Shown: positions 13,549 through 14,890 of the stretch, one piece after another
Layout: each line of letters starts with the position of its first letter
Numbering within the stretch: position 1 is the stretch's first letter
Source of the DNA: Thermoplasmata archaeon
GTDB lineage: Archaea > Thermoplasmatota > Thermoplasmata > Lutacidiplasmatales > UBA184
DNA: 14,890 bases
Direction: 5' to 3'
NCBI GenBank assembly: GCA_030040625.1
Contig: JASHTI010000162.1
Coordinates: forward strand, 1-14,890
Position numbers and translations under genes: made by a program
Notes under the pieces: model-generated
Databases searched by the model: none
Told to the model about the DNA's origin: nothing
What the model saw: only the letters and a program-made list of their open reading frames with translations

Positions 13549-14694
13549 CTTTTGGCTCTGGGCGAGGCGCTCCTCGAGCAGCGTGGTCAGCAGGCTCGCC
13601 GGCAGCTCGTCCATGGCGATCTGGCTCGACTCGCCCGAGCTACCGGCTTCGAGGGTGACGAGCCCCTCGCGCTCGAGCTCCTTGAGCGTTCGCCAGAACG
13701 TAGTCCGGCTCATCGGCCGCCCTCCGAGCTCCTCCAGCAGCGCGGCGTGGCTCTGCCGGAGCTTCTGGCTCGGGAGGCTCGAGCGCCGCCCCTTGAGCGA
13801 GCGGGCGAGCGCGAGGAGGACCCCGAGCTGGTTCGTCGAGAGCGCCTCGAGGTGGCCCTCACTGACGGTCGGAAGGATCGACCCCTTCGCCCGGCGGACG
13901 TGCTCGGCGGAGAGCTCGCGGGCGCCGTCGTCCTCCGCCAAGCGCGCGGCGTTCGTGAGCACCTCGAGCGCGAACCGCGCGTCGCCGTTCGGCGCCGCCA
14001 CGCGCGCGATCTGCTCGAGCAGCTCGGCTCCGTAGCTGCCGGGCCGGAGCGCGAGCTCCGCGCGCGAGGCGAGGATGTCGGTGAGCGCGGCGCGGTCGTA
14101 CGGTGCGAGCGCGAGGCGGTGGGTGACGCCGAAGCTGGAGCGGCTCGCCGCATCCAGGTACGGCAGGAGGTCCTCGGTCGCGATGAGGACGAGGGTGATC
14201 GAGCCGAGCCCGACCTCCCGGCCCCGGCTCAGCAGGTAGGCGAGCTTGGTCCCCTGCTTGACCAGCGCCGAAGCCTCGTCGAGGATCACCAAGTGATGCG
14301 CCGGTGTCTTGCGGATCCCCTGCTCGAAGACGTCCAGCATCTCCGAGAGGCTGTAGCCCCGGTCCGGCAACGAGACGCCGACGCTCCGCAACAGGTCGAG
14401 CAGGACCGTCCGGTCGCTCGCCCGGCGCCAGCAGTTGATGTAGGACGGGTGCACGGGCCAGCTCCCCAGACGCCCCCCGCGCTCGAGGTCCGCCGCGAGA
14501 TGCCGGGCCAGCGCCGTCTTCCCGCTTCCGATGCCGCCGGTGAGCAGAAGGTGGAAGGGGAGCCCCTTGCCGAGCGCGTCGTGGAAGCGACGGCCAAGGA
14601 GCGCCAGCTCGGTGTCCCGGCGCGGAAGCTTCGCCGGCACGTACGACGGGTCGAGCGTCTCCTCGCGGAGGAGGATGCGGGGACCGGAGCTCAT
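13543..14694 (-). CDS. cdc6: ORC1/Cdc6-family replication initiator ATPase
   Basis: AAA+ ATPase of the archaeal Orc1/Cdc6 family, which binds origin repeats and loads the MCM helicase; 383 aa. Walker A is GGIGSGKT (53-60), Walker B is LVILDEAS (135-142), sensor 1 lies in LVLIATED, and sensor 2 is the PNGDARFALEVLTNAA stretch. YINCW (85-89) matches the family's YINC strand. The last 90 residues form a winged helix (MSRTTFWRTLKELEREGLVTLE) for DNA binding. The ATG at 14694 is preferred over the GTG at 14739, which would lie upstream of the likely TATA box and within the preceding gene. Length and winged helix fit a true Orc1/Cdc6, though such paralogues are often numerous and not every one acts at an origin. 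No clear origin repeat or A/T-rich unwinding element is visible on either side. Confidence 0.88.
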   Translation of the reverse strand: MSSGPRILLREETLDPSYVPAKLPRRDTELALLGRRFHDALGKGLPFHLLLTGGIGSGKTALARHLAADLERGGRLGSWPVHPSYINCWRRASDRTVLLDLLRSVGVSLPDRGYSLSEMLDVFEQGIRKTPAHHLVILDEASALVKQGTKLAYLLSRGREVGLGSITLVLIATEDLLPYLDAASRSSFGVTHRLALAPYDRAALTDILASRAELALRPGSYGAELLEQIARVAAPNGDARFALEVLTNAARLAEDDGARELSAEHVRRAKGSILPTVSEGHLEALSTNQLGVLLALARSLKGRRSSLPSQKLRQSHAALLEELGGRPMSRTTFWRTLKELEREGLVTLEAGSSGESSQIAMDELPASLLTTLLEERLAQSQKT

Positions 14695-14720
14695 CGGGAC
14701 CGCCCGGGTCCGACCGGGAC

Positions 14721-14728
14721 CTTTAGCC
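14721..14728 (-). promoter_or_regulatory. TATA-like box for cdc6 overlapping upstream stop
   Basis: The minus-strand sequence ggctaaag is centred about 30 bp upstream of the ATG at 14694 and contains the TAA stop of the preceding gene (14723-14725). Transcription would begin only a few bases ahead of the ATG. Confidence 0.45.
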
Positions 14729-14890
14729 CTTGCGACCACGCCGCCGGCCGGGGGGCCGGGTCCCGAGCCGCAGGCCCGCGATCGCCGACGCGACGAGCTC
14801 GCGAAGGGGCCGACGGGCGTCCAGGACGAGCCATCCGCCCGCCCGCGCCAGCCCGCGGTAGGCGCGCGCGACCCGGGCGAGGGAGGCCCG
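14723..14890 (-). CDS. tmk: probable thymidylate kinase, C-terminal fragment
   Basis: The minus strand is open from the window edge (14890) to a TAA at 14723-14725, giving the last 55 residues of a protein. The segment VARAYRGLARAGGWLVLDARRPLREL resembles the C-terminal part of dTMP kinases, where an AYxxLA helix is followed by a W-V-V-ID-A-xRP strand and a closing helix; an Arg/Gly/Lys-rich tail follows. That would make dTDP from dTMP, feeding DNA synthesis next to the replication initiator gene. The catalytic P-loop would be outside the window, so the assignment rests on a short stretch and stays tentative. The 5' end is cut by the window. Confidence 0.55.
   Translation of the reverse strand, partial: RASLARVARAYRGLARAGGWLVLDARRPLRELVASAIAGLRLGTRPPGRRRGRKG

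Noticed and set aside
14695..14890. Replication origin next to cdc6
   Set aside because: Origins often flank cdc6 in archaea, but I see neither repeated ORB-like elements nor an A/T-rich unwinding stretch; this side is the coding end of another gene.
1..14890. CRISPR array, insertion sequence, toxin-antitoxin or defence island
   Set aside because: No spaced direct repeats, transposase motifs, terminal repeats or nuclease/toxin pairs were found; gene content is core informational, metabolic and transport.

Overview
The window reads as a compact, very G+C-rich archaeal chromosome segment. The archaeal assignment rests on an ORC1/Cdc6 AAA+ ATPase, an archaeal RNase P protein (Rnp4), an archaeal class I CCA-adding enzyme, an archaeal-type glutamyl-tRNA synthetase, a tRNA-Leu without an encoded CCA, and short A/T-rich boxes about 25-30 bp ahead of start codons, as expected for TATA-box promoters with leaderless mRNAs. 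The GltX signature (FDDT followed by a VGSEEKR-type stretch) and the leaderless style resemble Thermoplasmata. That placement is inference, and I cannot name a genus.

Layout: a CDF-type cation transporter (+) converges with a minus-strand pair, a glyoxalase-fold VOC protein and an MFS transporter. gltX and an RNase H-fold protein of unknown role follow on the minus strand. A 44-bp divergent promoter separates the latter from a plus-strand run: a double zinc-ribbon protein, rnp4 and tRNA-Leu(CAA). Next on the minus strand come a second VOC protein, then an MFS transporter overlapping an upstream SufR-like HTH regulator, a multi-spanning membrane protein and an AMMECR1/MEMO-associated radical SAM enzyme. 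The plus-strand cca gene diverges from that enzyme and converges with a small membrane protein that is coupled to lipA. The window ends with cdc6 and the 3' end of a probable thymidylate kinase gene, all on the minus strand.

Together the genes are mostly core informational (tRNA charging, 5' processing, CCA addition, replication initiation) and cofactor (lipoate) functions, mixed with transporters and small regulators. I see no mobile elements, CRISPR arrays, phage genes or obvious defence system. Intergenic gaps are short; the longest, 219 bp at 6675-6893, holds several inverted repeats. The most distinctive structural feature is that downstream TATA boxes repeatedly sit on the stop codon of the upstream gene: all three TAA stops in the window do this, and one TAG stop does so ahead of the tRNA.
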